Assembly: GCA_016098155.1 (NCBI GenBank) | Contig: JAAAJB010000619.1 | Location: forward strand, 1-20,193 | Reading direction: 5' to 3' | Length of the DNA stretch: 20,193 nt | DNA from: Actinomortierella ambigua | Lineage: Eukaryota; Mortierellomycota; Mortierellomycetes; Mortierellales; Mortierellaceae | Part shown: positions 1 through 8,411 of the stretch, one piece after another | How positions within the stretch are numbered: position 1 is the first letter of the stretch | Layout: the number at the start of each line of letters is the position of its first letter | Notes under the pieces: generated by a model | The model's input: only the letters and a program-made list of their open reading frames with translations | Database searches by the model: none | What the model was told of the DNA's origin: nothing | Made by a program: the position numbers and the translations under genes

Positions 1-54
<54 letters not shown>
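1..54. repeat. GA dinucleotide microsatellite
   Basis: An almost pure GA/TC dinucleotide tract running from the first base of the window. It is probably longer to the left. Similar shorter tracts recur upstream of the secreted-protein genes further right, so the motif is common in this genome. Confidence 0.97.
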
Positions 55-57
<3 letters not shown>

Positions 58-254
58 CTTTCCCGTTGGTGTTCATTTACCAATACGGCACTGTTAGCCC
101 CCTGACCACCATACCAAATGTCCACTCATACTTCATTAAAGATGATGCAAGAGAGCAGGTTTGGGCCAACAAGACAGAACAGCATGGAAAATCAAGAAAC
201 TTAATCTGCGATTGTTTATTTCTGACTTGGTGGCAAATTCCTCCGCAAATTTGC

Positions 255-405
255 CTGCAACAGAGTGAAGAGTTAAGGGTGAAGGAAACTGGAAGTCTTG
301 AACTTCGCACTTTAAGTTTTCGTCCAAGTCAGGCTTAGCTGGAGCAGCCATGACAACTAAAGAGGCCACGGCGGAATGATAGTTACGAAAAGAATAACTA
401 ATGGT
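255..405 (-). pseudogene. Probable decayed relative of the six-cysteine secreted protein family
   Basis: Read on the minus strand, this stretch resembles the N-terminal half of proteins A-D. A signal-peptide-like hydrophobic run ends in VVMAAPA (compare VVLAAPA in copy A). A short linker follows, then KCEVQDFQ against KCQVQGFK in copy A; the DNA across that block is also clearly similar. The match then breaks. The adjacent CC pair appears only in another frame (TGTTGC at 257-262), and the start of the signal peptide reads better one frame over, where LVILFVTII resembles KFTFFTIF. No ATG stands at the expected place (about 403). The C-terminal half is not recognisable, and no TATA box like that of A-C lies upstream. 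I read this as a relic with at least two frameshifts. Chance similarity over so short a stretch is the main alternative. Confidence 0.4.
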
Positions 406-1738
406 CGGAACAATGCTGTGGGAGTGGTGGATGTCGGATCCCCCTCCTACTCTTTCTGTTAGGCGTTCTGCCAACAAAACTTGTACTAGCCTCGGCTTCC
501 GTGGAGAGCTTGGGCTACCATCAAAGTTTCAACAATTGAGGGCGGGTCGCAAGGAGAGATATTTTACTCAATCGAAGGACATTTTGGCACCTCATGTTGT
601 GCATGTCGCGTATTTCTCCCTTCAAAATACCAAAGTTTGTTTTCCAAAGTTTCTACTGCACCCTCTCAAAAGGAGAGACTAGAGCATCAAATTCATCGGT
701 GAGACGAAAGTGGTCTGGCGAGAGATACCAATAAAGAAAAACAGCTGGCAACATTTAGGACTGACGAGAATGAGGACTAAACTCTCCAATGCTCCATTGC
801 CCTTCAGCCACAGTCAAATAGTGTTTGGCTCACTCATTTTTGGGAGGGGGCTGTGTAAACAAGGTTCGCGTTCATGCTGAATTCAGTAAGGGGGCGACAC
901 CTCCAAATACGTTACGGTATCACCTTCACATTGTGAACAACTCCGCCCTACAGCCACGATCAGTCAGCAAAATATTCACACTCTCTATCATGGGATTCTT
1001 CTGGCTGGTCGTCAGACGAACCAAGGGTAGTTCATAGGCAAGGAGCAATAGGATGATATCGCCGAATTGTCGGAGTACAATAAGGCTGCAACAAGGTAAG
1101 GTTTTTGTAGTTCTTGTTGACTTTGCGAGCATTCAGAGTTTCTCCGCCCATCCACCTTACCTACGCCGCCGCATACAAGTCCCCTCATCCCTAGGGCTCG
1201 CCTTCAGCCCACCTCCTCTTCACAATACAATTGTCGCGCTGCTTTCATGTAAAGATGAACACCAAACAAGGCAAGGATCGCGCGACACCCATGCCCACCA
1301 AACTAGGTAAAGAGAAGGAGAAATTATCCGACTGGGTACACATGAAACTCTCAAGCTCACTTCTGCTGTGATGAGTGTAGGCAGTACGGAGACGTCATTG
1401 CAATAGATAGCGGATAGGGAGCATCTCTCTTGCTATTGTTCACCATATGACACCAGTTCTTTACGGTAGTGAACAATCCGAGGTGTGTGTATGGAGACGC
1501 CGTGAATATTAATGCTACTTTGAGGGCCATGGTAGGGTGGGTGGGTAGAGAGAGGCTGATACTGACCGGTGGCACATAACAACCCGGTACCTTGGGTAGC
1601 ACCCACGAGCAGAGACTGAAGGAATTTCAATGATGGAAGCGTTGTATAAGCGATCTAGTTCTCCACGGATCTCAAACGAAAATTGTAAAAAGTACATTCC
1701 CTCCAAGCTATACATGGAGAGCTTCGCCCAGCTGTAGT
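406..1738. other. Gene-poor stretch
   Basis: I see no supportable gene here. Several open frames of 60-90 codons occur on both strands, but they lack recognisable motifs, have no coding-like composition and overlap one another. One minus-strand frame at about 1630 begins MKFLQSLL and looks superficially like a signal peptide, but it lacks the family's cysteine pattern. Confidence 0.6.
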
Positions 1739-1936
1739 CTAACTGACTCCCTCTCTTACCCTGTCCTTCAGCCCAAGAGGTTTGTAAATTACGAAATGCC
1801 CTTCCTCATCTGGTACGCACCAATCGTAATGCACGTCGATTGTCATTTGCGGCAGCATTGAGTCGGAGTTCTCAAACTCGACGTACACTCTCTCAAGCTT
1901 TTCACTCCGTGGTAAGGGGATGTTTAATTTCCCACA
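1739..1936 (-). pseudogene. Short coding-like remnant, function unknown
   Basis: On the minus strand 65 codons are open between TAA (1937-1939) and TAG (1739-1741). The translation has the look of real protein: it is rich in Glu/Asp/Val/Tyr with few low-complexity runs, including EKLERVYVEFENSD and HYDWCVPDEEGHFVIYKPLG. The only in-frame Met codons lie mid-way, and upstream sequence runs straight into the promoter of the deiminase gene, so a complete gene is unlikely. It may be the end of a lost gene or a transposed exon. I do not recognise the family. Confidence 0.3.
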
Positions 1937-1975
1937 TTATTGGCTAGAGTGTACGCCACAGCCCCAGGCTCTCAC

Positions 1976-2038
1976 AATAAATAGTGGCCGCAGAACGACA
2001 ACAGCCCTGGTACTGCATCTCTCCGTACTACTATTTAA
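1976..2038 (+). promoter_or_regulatory. Putative core promoter of deiminase copy 1, two TATA-like elements
   Basis: Two AT-rich TATA-like boxes precede the gene: ATAAATA near 1977-1983 and TATTTAA near 2032-2038. The upstream one would place the transcript start before the ATG at 2060. The downstream one would place it after 2060, leaving 2171 as the first ATG. This is inferred from spacing only. Confidence 0.3.
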
Positions 2039-2170
2039 GCAAAAGGGCCGCAAAGAAAAATGTCCGCCAAACAAACCCAAATAAGATCTCTCTTACAGCG
2101 AGCCTCTCAATCTCTTTCTCATTCTATCTCTCTACCCAAACACCTCGTTTCAACTCTCCTCTCAACCGAT

Positions 2171-3250
2171 ATGGGACAGACCACCAGCACGCAAGGCCTT
2201 CATATCCCTCCTGAGTGGGATCTTCACCAGTCCACTTTCATGTCCTGGCCTTCTGACTGGGGTAGCCTCAACAGCAAGGTCCAAGGCGATATCGCTCGTG
2301 TGGCCAATGTCATCTCCGAGTTCGAGCCTGTCCGTATGCTCGCTGCGCCTGAGCATGTCAACCAAGCCAAAGCCGTGATCGGCAATTCGAGCGTTGTTAT
2401 CGTTCCCATCCCTGTCGATGATCTCTGGGCCCGCGACACCCTCCCTTTGTTCCTTGCCAACGACAAGAAGCAGATTGTTGGTGTGAACTACAACTTCAAC
2501 GGCTGGGGCCGCAAGCAGTACCACAAGAACGACGCTAAGGTTGCTGCTACCGTGCTCGACTACCTCGACCTCGATGGTTTCCGCTCCGAGCTTATTGCAG
2601 AATGTGGCTCGATCGAGACTGACGGTGAGGGTACGCTGCTCATGACCGAGAGCAGCATCCTCAACAAGAACCGCAACCCTGGCCTCTCGCGCAACACTGT
2701 CGACAAGATTTTCAAGGAAGAGCTCGGTGTTGAGAAGATCATCTGGGTCAAGGGTGTCAAGGGCTATGATATCACCGACTCCCACATCGACAGTCTTGCT
2801 CGGTTTGTTGCTCCTGGTGTTGTCGTGGTCAGCCGTCCCTTCCCTGCTCCTGCCGATGACGAGGAGGCGCAGGTGTGGATCGGTCAGTACAACCAGGCCA
2901 TGTCTGTCTTGAAGAATGCCACCGATGCCAAGGGACGCCGCCTTCAGATCATCGAACTGCCTGAGCCCAACCCTGACAAGATCCGCAAGCTCCCTGCTGC
3001 TGACATCAAGCGCTGCAAGACTCTTGACTTGGACTGCAAGAACGGCGGCCTGACTTCGTATGTCAACTACTACATTGTGAATGGCGGTGTCATCATCCCC
3101 GAGTTTGGCGACAAGGAGGCCGATCGTATGGCTCACGACATTGTCCAGAAGGCCTACCCTACCAGAAAGGTGGTTTCTGTCAACATTGACTACGTTGCCG
3201 TTGGCGGTGGTGGCATTCACTGTGCTACCCACGAGGTTCCCATGCCTTAG
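2171..3250 (+). CDS. Agmatine deiminase / PAD-porph family protein, copy 1
   Basis: An intronless 359-residue protein of the agmatine deiminase / Porphyromonas-type peptidylarginine deiminase family. These enzymes hydrolyse a guanidino group to a ureido group plus ammonia; agmatine would give N-carbamoylputrescine. The substrate here is not settled by sequence. Visible family landmarks are PPEW at 13-16, WARD at 86-89 (Asp89 contacts the guanidinium in this superfamily), FNGWG at 109-113, TDGEGT at 150-155, KNRNPG at 166-171, HID at 205-207 and the terminal GGGxHC motif with nucleophile Cys351. The usual Glu-Gly-Gly before the DGEGT block reads Glu-Cys-Gly (144-146). I chose the ATG at 2171 because copy 2 starts with the same MGQT; the MGQTTS start also fits an N-myristoylation signal. 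An in-frame ATG at 2060 would add 37 residues that look like a mitochondrial presequence. Strong preference for C-ending codons and AAG suggests high expression. Confidence 0.93.
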   Translation: MGQTTSTQGLHIPPEWDLHQSTFMSWPSDWGSLNSKVQGDIARVANVISEFEPVRMLAAPEHVNQAKAVIGNSSVVIVPIPVDDLWARDTLPLFLANDKKQIVGVNYNFNGWGRKQYHKNDAKVAATVLDYLDLDGFRSELIAECGSIETDGEGTLLMTESSILNKNRNPGLSRNTVDKIFKEELGVEKIIWVKGVKGYDITDSHIDSLARFVAPGVVVVSRPFPAPADDEEAQVWIGQYNQAMSVLKNATDAKGRRLQIIELPEPNPDKIRKLPAADIKRCKTLDLDCKNGGLTSYVNYYIVNGGVIIPEFGDKEADRMAHDIVQKAYPTRKVVSVNIDYVAVGGGGIHCATHEVPMP

Positions 3251-3590
3251 ATCCTTAAGCTCTATAAACAGTCTTAATTAAAGCGAGGAATTTCCTGTCC
3301 CAATCGTTCAATGCCAAGCGTTACAGGTTCGCTAAAAGCCGAATCAACGACCAATCGCTGGGGATGGGAACCGAGCTTCCCAGGAGCATTCCACCCCCTG
3401 TTGGGTGGGGAGGGCAAGAAATCCTTGTGAAACAGGTCGACAGAAATTTGCCCTACTACAGAACGGCCTGGAACAAAGGCTAAATTTTTCACCCAGACGC
3501 TTTGTCTTCCACCTCCCCCCCCACCACTCTCCCATGTCTCTTAGCTTTCTCATCCCTTTCCAACTTGCCATATAATATTTCACCAAAAAT
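3251..3590. other. Intergenic spacer between the deiminase copies
   Basis: It holds the 3' UTR of copy 1 and the promoter of copy 2. A pyrimidine-rich stretch (about 3500-3565) and an AT-rich element near 3570-3579 precede the copy 2 ATG. The AT-rich element is only about 15-20 bases from that ATG, which is close for a TATA box. I see no canonical AATAAA and no gene. Confidence 0.6.
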
Positions 3591-4667
3591 ATGGGACAGA
3601 CTGCCAGCTCTCAAAATCCCCAGATCCCTCCTGAGTGGGGTCATCATCAGTCCACCTTCATGTCCTGGCCCTCGGACTGGGGTAGCTTAAACAGCAGGAT
3701 TCAGGCGGATATTTCCCGAATCGCCAACGCCATCGTCCAGTTCGAGCCAGTGTACATGATGGCAGCCCAAAAGCACATCGCCAGCGCCAAGGCCATAGTG
3801 AACAATTCGCAGATTATCTTTGTCCCTATTCCAGTCGACGATCTCTGGGCCCGACACACACTCCCATTGTTCCTGCGGAAGGACAAAAAGCTCACGGGTC
3901 TGAATCTCAACTTCAATGGCATGGGCGACAAGCAGTGTCATGAGAATGATGCCAAGGTAGCGTCGAGCACCCTGGACTACCTCAATTTGACGGGTGCCCG
4001 CTCCAAGCTGGTGAGCGAGGGTGGGGCCTTCGAGTTTGACGGCGAGGGAACGTTAATGCTGACGGAGAGCAGTATCGTCAACAAAAACCGCAATCCAGGC
4101 TTATCCAAGGACGAGATTGATCAGATCCTCAAGAGCGAACTTGGTGTCGCCAAGATCATATGGATCAAGGGCATCAAGGGCCATGACATTACAGATTTGC
4201 ACATTGACAATCTCGCTCGCTTTGTCGCTCCTGGTGTGGTCATGGTCAGCCGTCCCTTTCCTGCCCCAGAGGATGATGTTGAGGCCCAGGTGTGGATCGA
4301 TCAGTACAATCAGGTCATGTCAGTGTTGAAAACCGCTACGGATGCCAAGGGTCGCCAGCTGAGGATTATTGAGCTGCCGGAGCCGAATCCAGAAAAGATC
4401 CACCAAATGTCTCCATCCGAGATCAAGCTCTGCAGGATGCTCGGCGTGGACTGCAAGAACACAGTCTTTGCCTCGTATGTCAGCTTTTACATTGTGAATG
4501 GCGGTGTCATCGTACCCGCTTTTGGTGACCAGGAGGCCGACCACACAGCGCGCGACATTGTGCAGAAGGCTTTCCCTAGCAGAAAGGTTGTCTCTGTCAA
4601 CATTGACTTCATTGCCGTCGGAGGTGGTGGCATTCACTGTGCCACGCATCAAGTTCCTAAGCTTTAA
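3591..4667 (+). CDS. Agmatine deiminase / PAD-porph family protein, copy 2, altered active site
   Basis: An intronless 358-residue tandem paralogue of the preceding gene, collinear with it apart from a one-residue gap near residue 100. It keeps the catalytic His204 (in HID), the terminal GGGxHC nucleophile Cys350, Glu-Gly-Gly at 143-145, FDGEGT and KNRNPG. However, WARD has become WARH (His89), removing the Asp that binds the substrate guanidinium in this superfamily. The FNGWG block has become FNGMG, and the residue before HID is Leu where Gly is usual. The frame is intact over its full length with no stop or frameshift, so the protein is probably still made. Codon choice is less biased than in copy 1, which fits weaker expression or relaxed constraint. 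It starts MGQTAS, again a myristoylation-like N terminus. It could be a catalytically impaired or re-purposed paralogue; loss of activity is inferred, not shown. Confidence 0.92.
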   Translation: MGQTASSQNPQIPPEWGHHQSTFMSWPSDWGSLNSRIQADISRIANAIVQFEPVYMMAAQKHIASAKAIVNNSQIIFVPIPVDDLWARHTLPLFLRKDKKLTGLNLNFNGMGDKQCHENDAKVASSTLDYLNLTGARSKLVSEGGAFEFDGEGTLMLTESSIVNKNRNPGLSKDEIDQILKSELGVAKIIWIKGIKGHDITDLHIDNLARFVAPGVVMVSRPFPAPEDDVEAQVWIDQYNQVMSVLKTATDAKGRQLRIIELPEPNPEKIHQMSPSEIKLCRMLGVDCKNTVFASYVSFYIVNGGVIVPAFGDQEADHTARDIVQKAFPSRKVVSVNIDFIAVGGGGIHCATHQVPKL

Positions 4668-5079
4668 AATGATATAGTCTCAATATTTGTAAATGTAAAA
4701 TACCATTCCCAATCATGCTGCGTGAAACAAAAGCGGTAAATATGGTACCGGGCACAGAAATATATCAACAGCGGAGTGGAGAAAGGAGAGAGGGCCAAAG
4801 AGGGAAGCGCCACATGTCTGGACTCATCTACAAATGCCACGATATAACAACGTGACAAGGTTAATTTGTCAATCGAGGGAGTATAGAAGATAGGGTTGGA
4901 GGGTTTGGTGCAGGGCGTTGCAACCGCTCCTGCTGTCTCTTAGCAACATTCCACGCTGGCTCCCCCGCATTCTCCAATCCATTTCATGGAAATTTCAGAG
5001 AGTAAATTTGATTTCCTTTCGCAGGCTATCGTGCGGGGAGAAAGCTGACAGAAAAACCAGTAATGATCAAGGCGGTTCA
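4668..5079. other. Intergenic spacer between convergent genes
   Basis: This is the 3' flank of deiminase copy 2 (plus strand) meeting the 3' flank of secreted protein A (minus strand). AT-rich sequence follows the copy 2 stop. No gene is recognisable; the open frames are short and without motifs. Confidence 0.6.
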
Positions 5080-5085
5080 TTTATT
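5080..5085 (-). terminator. Polyadenylation signal AATAAA of secreted protein A
   Basis: AATAAA on the minus strand about 97 bases past the stop codon. Just beyond it lies a GTTGCTACAG-like block (about 5090-5100) that also follows the signals of copies B and C, so the 3' end was duplicated with the gene. Confidence 0.6.
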
Positions 5086-5181
5086 GGCAGTTGCTACAGA
5101 AAAGGAGAGTAGCGAGACGAGACGAGAAAAATGAAACAGTCGAATATATCTTCCTTCTAGGACTAGAGTACTTGACTTTGT

Positions 5182-5538
5182 TTAGTAGTACTTGCAAGAG
5201 GTCGTCGTCGCGTAGTGAAGGTCGTAGATACACTTGCGGTAGTAGCCCTCACGACCGATAGGGACACGGCAGAGGAATGTATTGCCCTGAATCTGCGAGC
5301 TGCCATGGTTCTGGACACAGCATCGGACGATGGCGATACGGTTGACCTTGAAGCCTTGGACCTGGCATTTGGAGTAACCGTCAAACTTGGTAGGAACAGT
5401 CGTAGGCTTAGAGGGAGCAATCGTTGACTTGGGGGGCTCAGTAGGCTTGGGATGCTCAGTAGTCGTGGCAGGCGCAGCAAGGACGACGAAGGGCGCCAGG
5501 ATGATCGCGAAGATGGTGAAAAAAGTGAACTTCATCAT
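5182..5538 (-). CDS. Small secreted six-cysteine protein A
   Basis: A 118-residue precursor with no intron. It opens MMKF followed by a hydrophobic signal peptide (about residues 3-21) ending VVLA, then a Thr/Pro/Lys-rich linker to about residue 51, then a compact domain of about 65 residues. The domain starts FDGYSKC, holds six cysteines spaced C-14-CC-15-C-12-C-11-C, and ends CKYY; REGYYRKC and DLHY are shared with B and C. It is predicted to be secreted, with three disulfides possible. I do not recognise a named family, so no function is assigned; effector-like, cell-wall or antimicrobial roles are only possibilities. The paralogues start at MKF, so the second Met (5535) could be the true start. 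An in-frame ATG at 5637 would add 33 residues and bury the signal peptide, so I reject it. It is the leftmost of three duplicated units. Confidence 0.85.
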   Translation of the reverse strand: MMKFTFFTIFAIILAPFVVLAAPATTTEHPKPTEPPKSTIAPSKPTTVPTKFDGYSKCQVQGFKVNRIAIVRCCVQNHGSSQIQGNTFLCRVPIGREGYYRKCIYDLHYATTTSCKYY

Positions 5539-5626
5539 GGTGAGAAAGTGGGTGGTGTTACTTGAGAGACTGACTTGGTAAGGCCCTTGTGGAGTAGATT
5601 TGAAGTGAGAGTGTAGTTTGAGTTGA

Positions 5627-5678
5627 TGAGCAGGCATGAAGAAGCGGACGTGACACCCGTTTTATACTCTTTTGCCAA
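5627..5678 (-). promoter_or_regulatory. Core promoter of secreted protein A
   Basis: On the minus strand GAGTATAAAA lies at 5669-5660, about 125 bases before the start codon. The sequence just upstream (5671-5685, ATTGGCAAAAG-like, an inverted CCAAT) is nearly identical in copy C. About 22 bases downstream is the block ATGYCTnnTCATCAACTCA shared with B and C, which may mark the transcript start. Confidence 0.7.
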
Positions 5679-5960
5679 TACAACATCTATAAACGATTCT
5701 CTGAATACTCACAACCAAGTCATGTCGTCCTGGAGCGGTCCATTTGCAATGTGGCATAAGTGGGCCTGGCGGTCGAGAGCGAGAGAATTAGGGGTTGACA
5801 TGCCGAAAGTCGATCTAACCTACGAGCTTCTATTTTTACTGCGTGTGAGGTCTGTGCGGCTACACTGTTATAGGTCTAACGTAGAAAAATATGTGTCTGG
5901 GCAATGAGTCCCCAACACCCATCCTATCCCAGCAATGTCTGGTATTGTAAATAGCCGACC

Positions 5961-5977
5961 AGAGAGAGAGAGAGAGA

Positions 5978-6012
<35 letters not shown>
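5961..6012. repeat. GA microsatellite upstream of gene A
   Basis: A near-pure GA tract with two GAAA interruptions, about 430 bases upstream of gene A. Read on the gene's strand it is a CT tract, a common feature of fungal promoters. Confidence 0.95.
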
Positions 6013-6013
<1 letters not shown>

Positions 6014-6346
6014 CAGATAGTTGCCACTTAATACAGGCTAGTACCATTCGACTCCACCCTCGAAGTACCCACCTTCGCCACATTATTCTTTCTTTAGATC
6101 CCTACGGAAAAACCCTTTGCATATGTGCTGAGAGAAGAATACAGCCGAGGCCTTTCACCGGCTATAGATGACAAGAAAAGCGATGCTAGGCGCTCGAATT
6201 TAGAACTGTCAACCAGCCCATTCTTATAAAGACACAAGAGGCTTATTTTTGTAGACGGACCAGTGACAGAACCAGACTGCTATTTTTGTGGTGAGTAGAG
6301 GATCGCAGCGAAAGCAAGTCTAGTTATTGGTCATGGAAGATGGACA

Positions 6347-6484
6347 GACGCGAAACACGGTTGTCACGCACAAACCCGTAAGCTAAAAACAGATATACCA
6401 TACGTGCGCTATTTTTTATTTAGCTCTCGCGCTTCATAGGTCGGCTTGCTTTCACATCGCACGCGACTTTACCACACACCAATG
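6347..6484. repeat. Distal upstream repeat, copy A
   Basis: A 138-base block that aligns end to end with 8274-8411. Shared anchors include GACGCGA at the left edge, AAGCTAAAAACAGA in the middle and GCGACnTTnCCACA near the right edge. The right part also matches the region ending at 11019. The copies are well diverged but collinear, so they are remnants of the same duplication that copied the genes. Confidence 0.55.
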
Positions 6485-6783
6485 TCGCGCAAAAAAAAAA
6501 ATACAAAATACACGATGAGTGGGTAATTTTGCCTTTGCGTGACCGAAAAATCAAATTAGGGGCTTGTAACTTCACAGAGCAAATATCCAACAACTACCAC
6601 AAGACAAATTAGCCCACACGCCCCACCCCACCCCTCGCCCTCTGCGCACTCCATGGGTTCATTTGCAGCAATGAGAAAGCTAGGAAGACAACGAGACTGA
6701 ATTTTAGATTTTTCCACACGAAAGGATGATATTATATGACCAAAATCAGTGAAAAGCAGTAAAGATTGAACAGAACAGAAGCA

Positions 6784-6789
6784 TTTATT
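6784..6789 (-). terminator. Polyadenylation signal AATAAA of secreted protein B
   Basis: AATAAA on the minus strand about 220 bases past the stop codon, followed by the GTTGCTACAGGAGAG-like block (about 6812-6826) also seen after gene A. Confidence 0.5.
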
Positions 6790-7008
6790 TTATTTCTCGC
6801 TGCATGGTAGTCGTTGCTACAGGAGAGTTTTCAAAAAGAGAGGGGGCGGCAAGGGGGTCGTCAGCCTGCCTTCTTTTGTCATATCATGAAAGATAGAAAA
6901 GGAAAAGATAGAAGAAAAAAAAAAGAGGAAAAGAGAAAGGGCAAACTCTGTTCTTGTTTGACAAACGGGAGTTCCGGTTTGAAATGCTTCTGTGTGGTGC
7001 ACCTTTGT

Positions 7009-7362
7009 CTAATAGTATCTGCAAGTGACAGAGGTAGGATAGTGAAGGTCGTAGATGCACTTGCGGTAGTAGCCCTCACGACCGATAGCGACGCGACAGT
7101 TAATGACCTTGCCCTCGACTTTCGAGACTCCTTTGTTCTGGGTGCAGCATCGGACCACCGGGGAAGTGAGCTTGAAACCTCGAACCTGGCACTTGGAGTA
7201 GCCGTCAAAATGGCCAGCCGCGGTCGAAGGAGGAGGAGGAGGAGCATAGGCAATCGTGGGTTCGGGCTCGGGCTCAGCATCACCAGTGGGCTCAGGAGAC
7301 TGGGCGAGGACGGCGAAAGACGCGAGGACAACGGCGAAGATGGTGAGAAGAGTGAACTTCAT
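7009..7362 (-). CDS. Small secreted six-cysteine protein B
   Basis: An intronless 117-residue precursor. The signal peptide (residues 1-20) starts MKFTLLT and ends AVLA before Gln-Ser. An acidic Pro/Glu-rich linker with a run of five prolines leads to FDGYSKC. The six cysteines are spaced C-13-CC-15-C-12-C-11-C, with REGYYRKC, YDLHY and a terminal CRYY. The mature domain is close to A and C, while the linker differs in length and composition, the usual pattern when only the folded domain is under constraint. No named family recognised. A leader ATG at 7472 opens a 37-codon frame whose stop overlaps the start codon of this gene (ATGA). Confidence 0.87.
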   Translation of the reverse strand: MKFTLLTIFAVVLASFAVLAQSPEPTGDAEPEPEPTIAYAPPPPPSTAAGHFDGYSKCQVRGFKLTSPVVRCCTQNKGVSKVEGKVINCRVAIGREGYYRKCIYDLHYPTSVTCRYY

Positions 7363-7461
7363 GTTGATACTTGAAGGTTAAAGGTGTTGTTTGAGGTGAA
7401 GGGTGTTCTTGGTTTGAGCTTTGGGTAGAAGGCTTTGAAGCGAGCGTGTTCTTTGAGTTGA

Positions 7462-7501
7462 TGGAAAGGCATAGATGGTAGATACGATGCTCTTTTATAC
7501 T
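7462..7501 (-). promoter_or_regulatory. Core promoter of secreted protein B
   Basis: GAGTATAAAA-type TATA box on the minus strand at about 7502-7493, 131 bases before the start codon. It is followed after 21 bases by ATGCCT and CATCAACTCA, as in A and C. Confidence 0.65.
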
Positions 7502-7607
7502 CCTACGTCCACGCTGCTTCCATTAGTGGTACTCTCTTACTCGCATTCAGGTCGCGTCTTCATCGAGTGGCTATTTGCTATCGAGAGCGAGTGAGCAAGA
7601 GGGAAAT

Positions 7608-7623
7608 AGAGAGAGAGAGAGAG
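7608..7623. repeat. Short GA tract upstream of gene B
   Basis: A short GA run about 245 bases upstream of gene B, in the same relative region as the GA tracts of A and C. Confidence 0.85.
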
Positions 7624-7886
7624 GGAAGAGGACTGATGGTCCAAGCTCGTCGTTTCGACTTTTGGATATCTATTTTTATTGCAACAGAAAAAGAAAAAAT
7701 CGTCTACCGGGGTCATCGATGGATGAAAGCAGTGGTGGTCATTGGCAATAGACTGTCACCCCACGATGAAAACTAAAATGCCAACGTGCCAAACAACAGG
7801 GAATCCAGCAGCGTGGACCTTGATAATTCCCCGGCCGCATCTTGCAAGTCTTTGTCTCTTACTTCATTTAGAGCTGAGGGGAGGCT

Positions 7887-7917
7887 GAGAGAGAGGGAGA
7901 ATGAGAGAGAGAGAGAG
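7887..7917. repeat. Imperfect GA tract upstream of gene B
   Basis: A second GA-rich run with GGG and AAT interruptions, between the promoter of B and its distal repeat. Confidence 0.85.
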
Positions 7918-8273
7918 CGTTAATGAGGAACTCGCTGAATCTTCCAAATCTCTCTAGCGCCGCATCAGTCTAGTTGAACACCATATGGCACCATTTGACC
8001 CCACCCTCTCCTACACCCCTACGAATCGTGACAGAGAAATCTCTGGAAAGGTTCTGTCGAATTCAAAGAGCTTTCAAGTTGCGCGTGGCCGAGGCCCTCG
8101 ACAGCCCACACCTGTACGAAAAGGCGATGCAAGGCTGGAAAGGCCAATACTGATGGAGAACTATTTACCTTCGAACTCAGCATTGGCAGAGAACAAGCTA
8201 GGGCATACTTTTGGTTAAAGAGAGAGGAGGAAGAGCACCTCAATGCGTCTACCGATCAGTGAGCATGGGTAAC

Positions 8274-8411
8274 GACGCGACACATCAGTAAAGCGCACAA
8301 CCCCACAAGCTAAAAACAGAGTCGACTTTGAGAAATACATATTCCTATAGCTTAAGCGTTCCATTGGTCATGCCGTCTTTACTTCTGACGCGACATTGCC
8401 ACATAGATATG
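8274..8411. repeat. Distal upstream repeat, copy B
   Basis: Aligns over its full 138 bases with 6347-6484. Its right half, from GACTTT through GCGTTCCATTGGTC to ACATTGCCACA, aligns with 10939-11019. It is part of the duplicated unit of gene B. Confidence 0.6.

Larger units (their letters stand above)
5686..6783. other. Upstream region of gene A, no gene seen
   Basis: It contains the distal promoter of gene A, a GA tract and a block repeated upstream of B and C (both listed separately). The 6490-6780 part is AT-rich with an A11 run near 6490 and a short C-rich stretch near 6610-6650. I see no coding sequence. Confidence 0.55.

Noticed and set aside
1433..1630. Minus-strand frame starting MKFLQSLL, considered as another secreted family member
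   Set aside because: After the hydrophobic start there is no cysteine pattern and no TATA box of the family type upstream.
2162..3232. 356-codon open frame antisense to deiminase copy 1
   Set aside because: It is a mirror of the strongly biased codons of the sense gene; the family motifs are all on the plus strand.
6814..7374. 186-codon plus-strand frame overlapping secreted protein B
   Set aside because: It is antisense to a gene with signal peptide, TATA box and conserved cysteines. The same shadow frame recurs opposite A and C because the coding strand is conserved.
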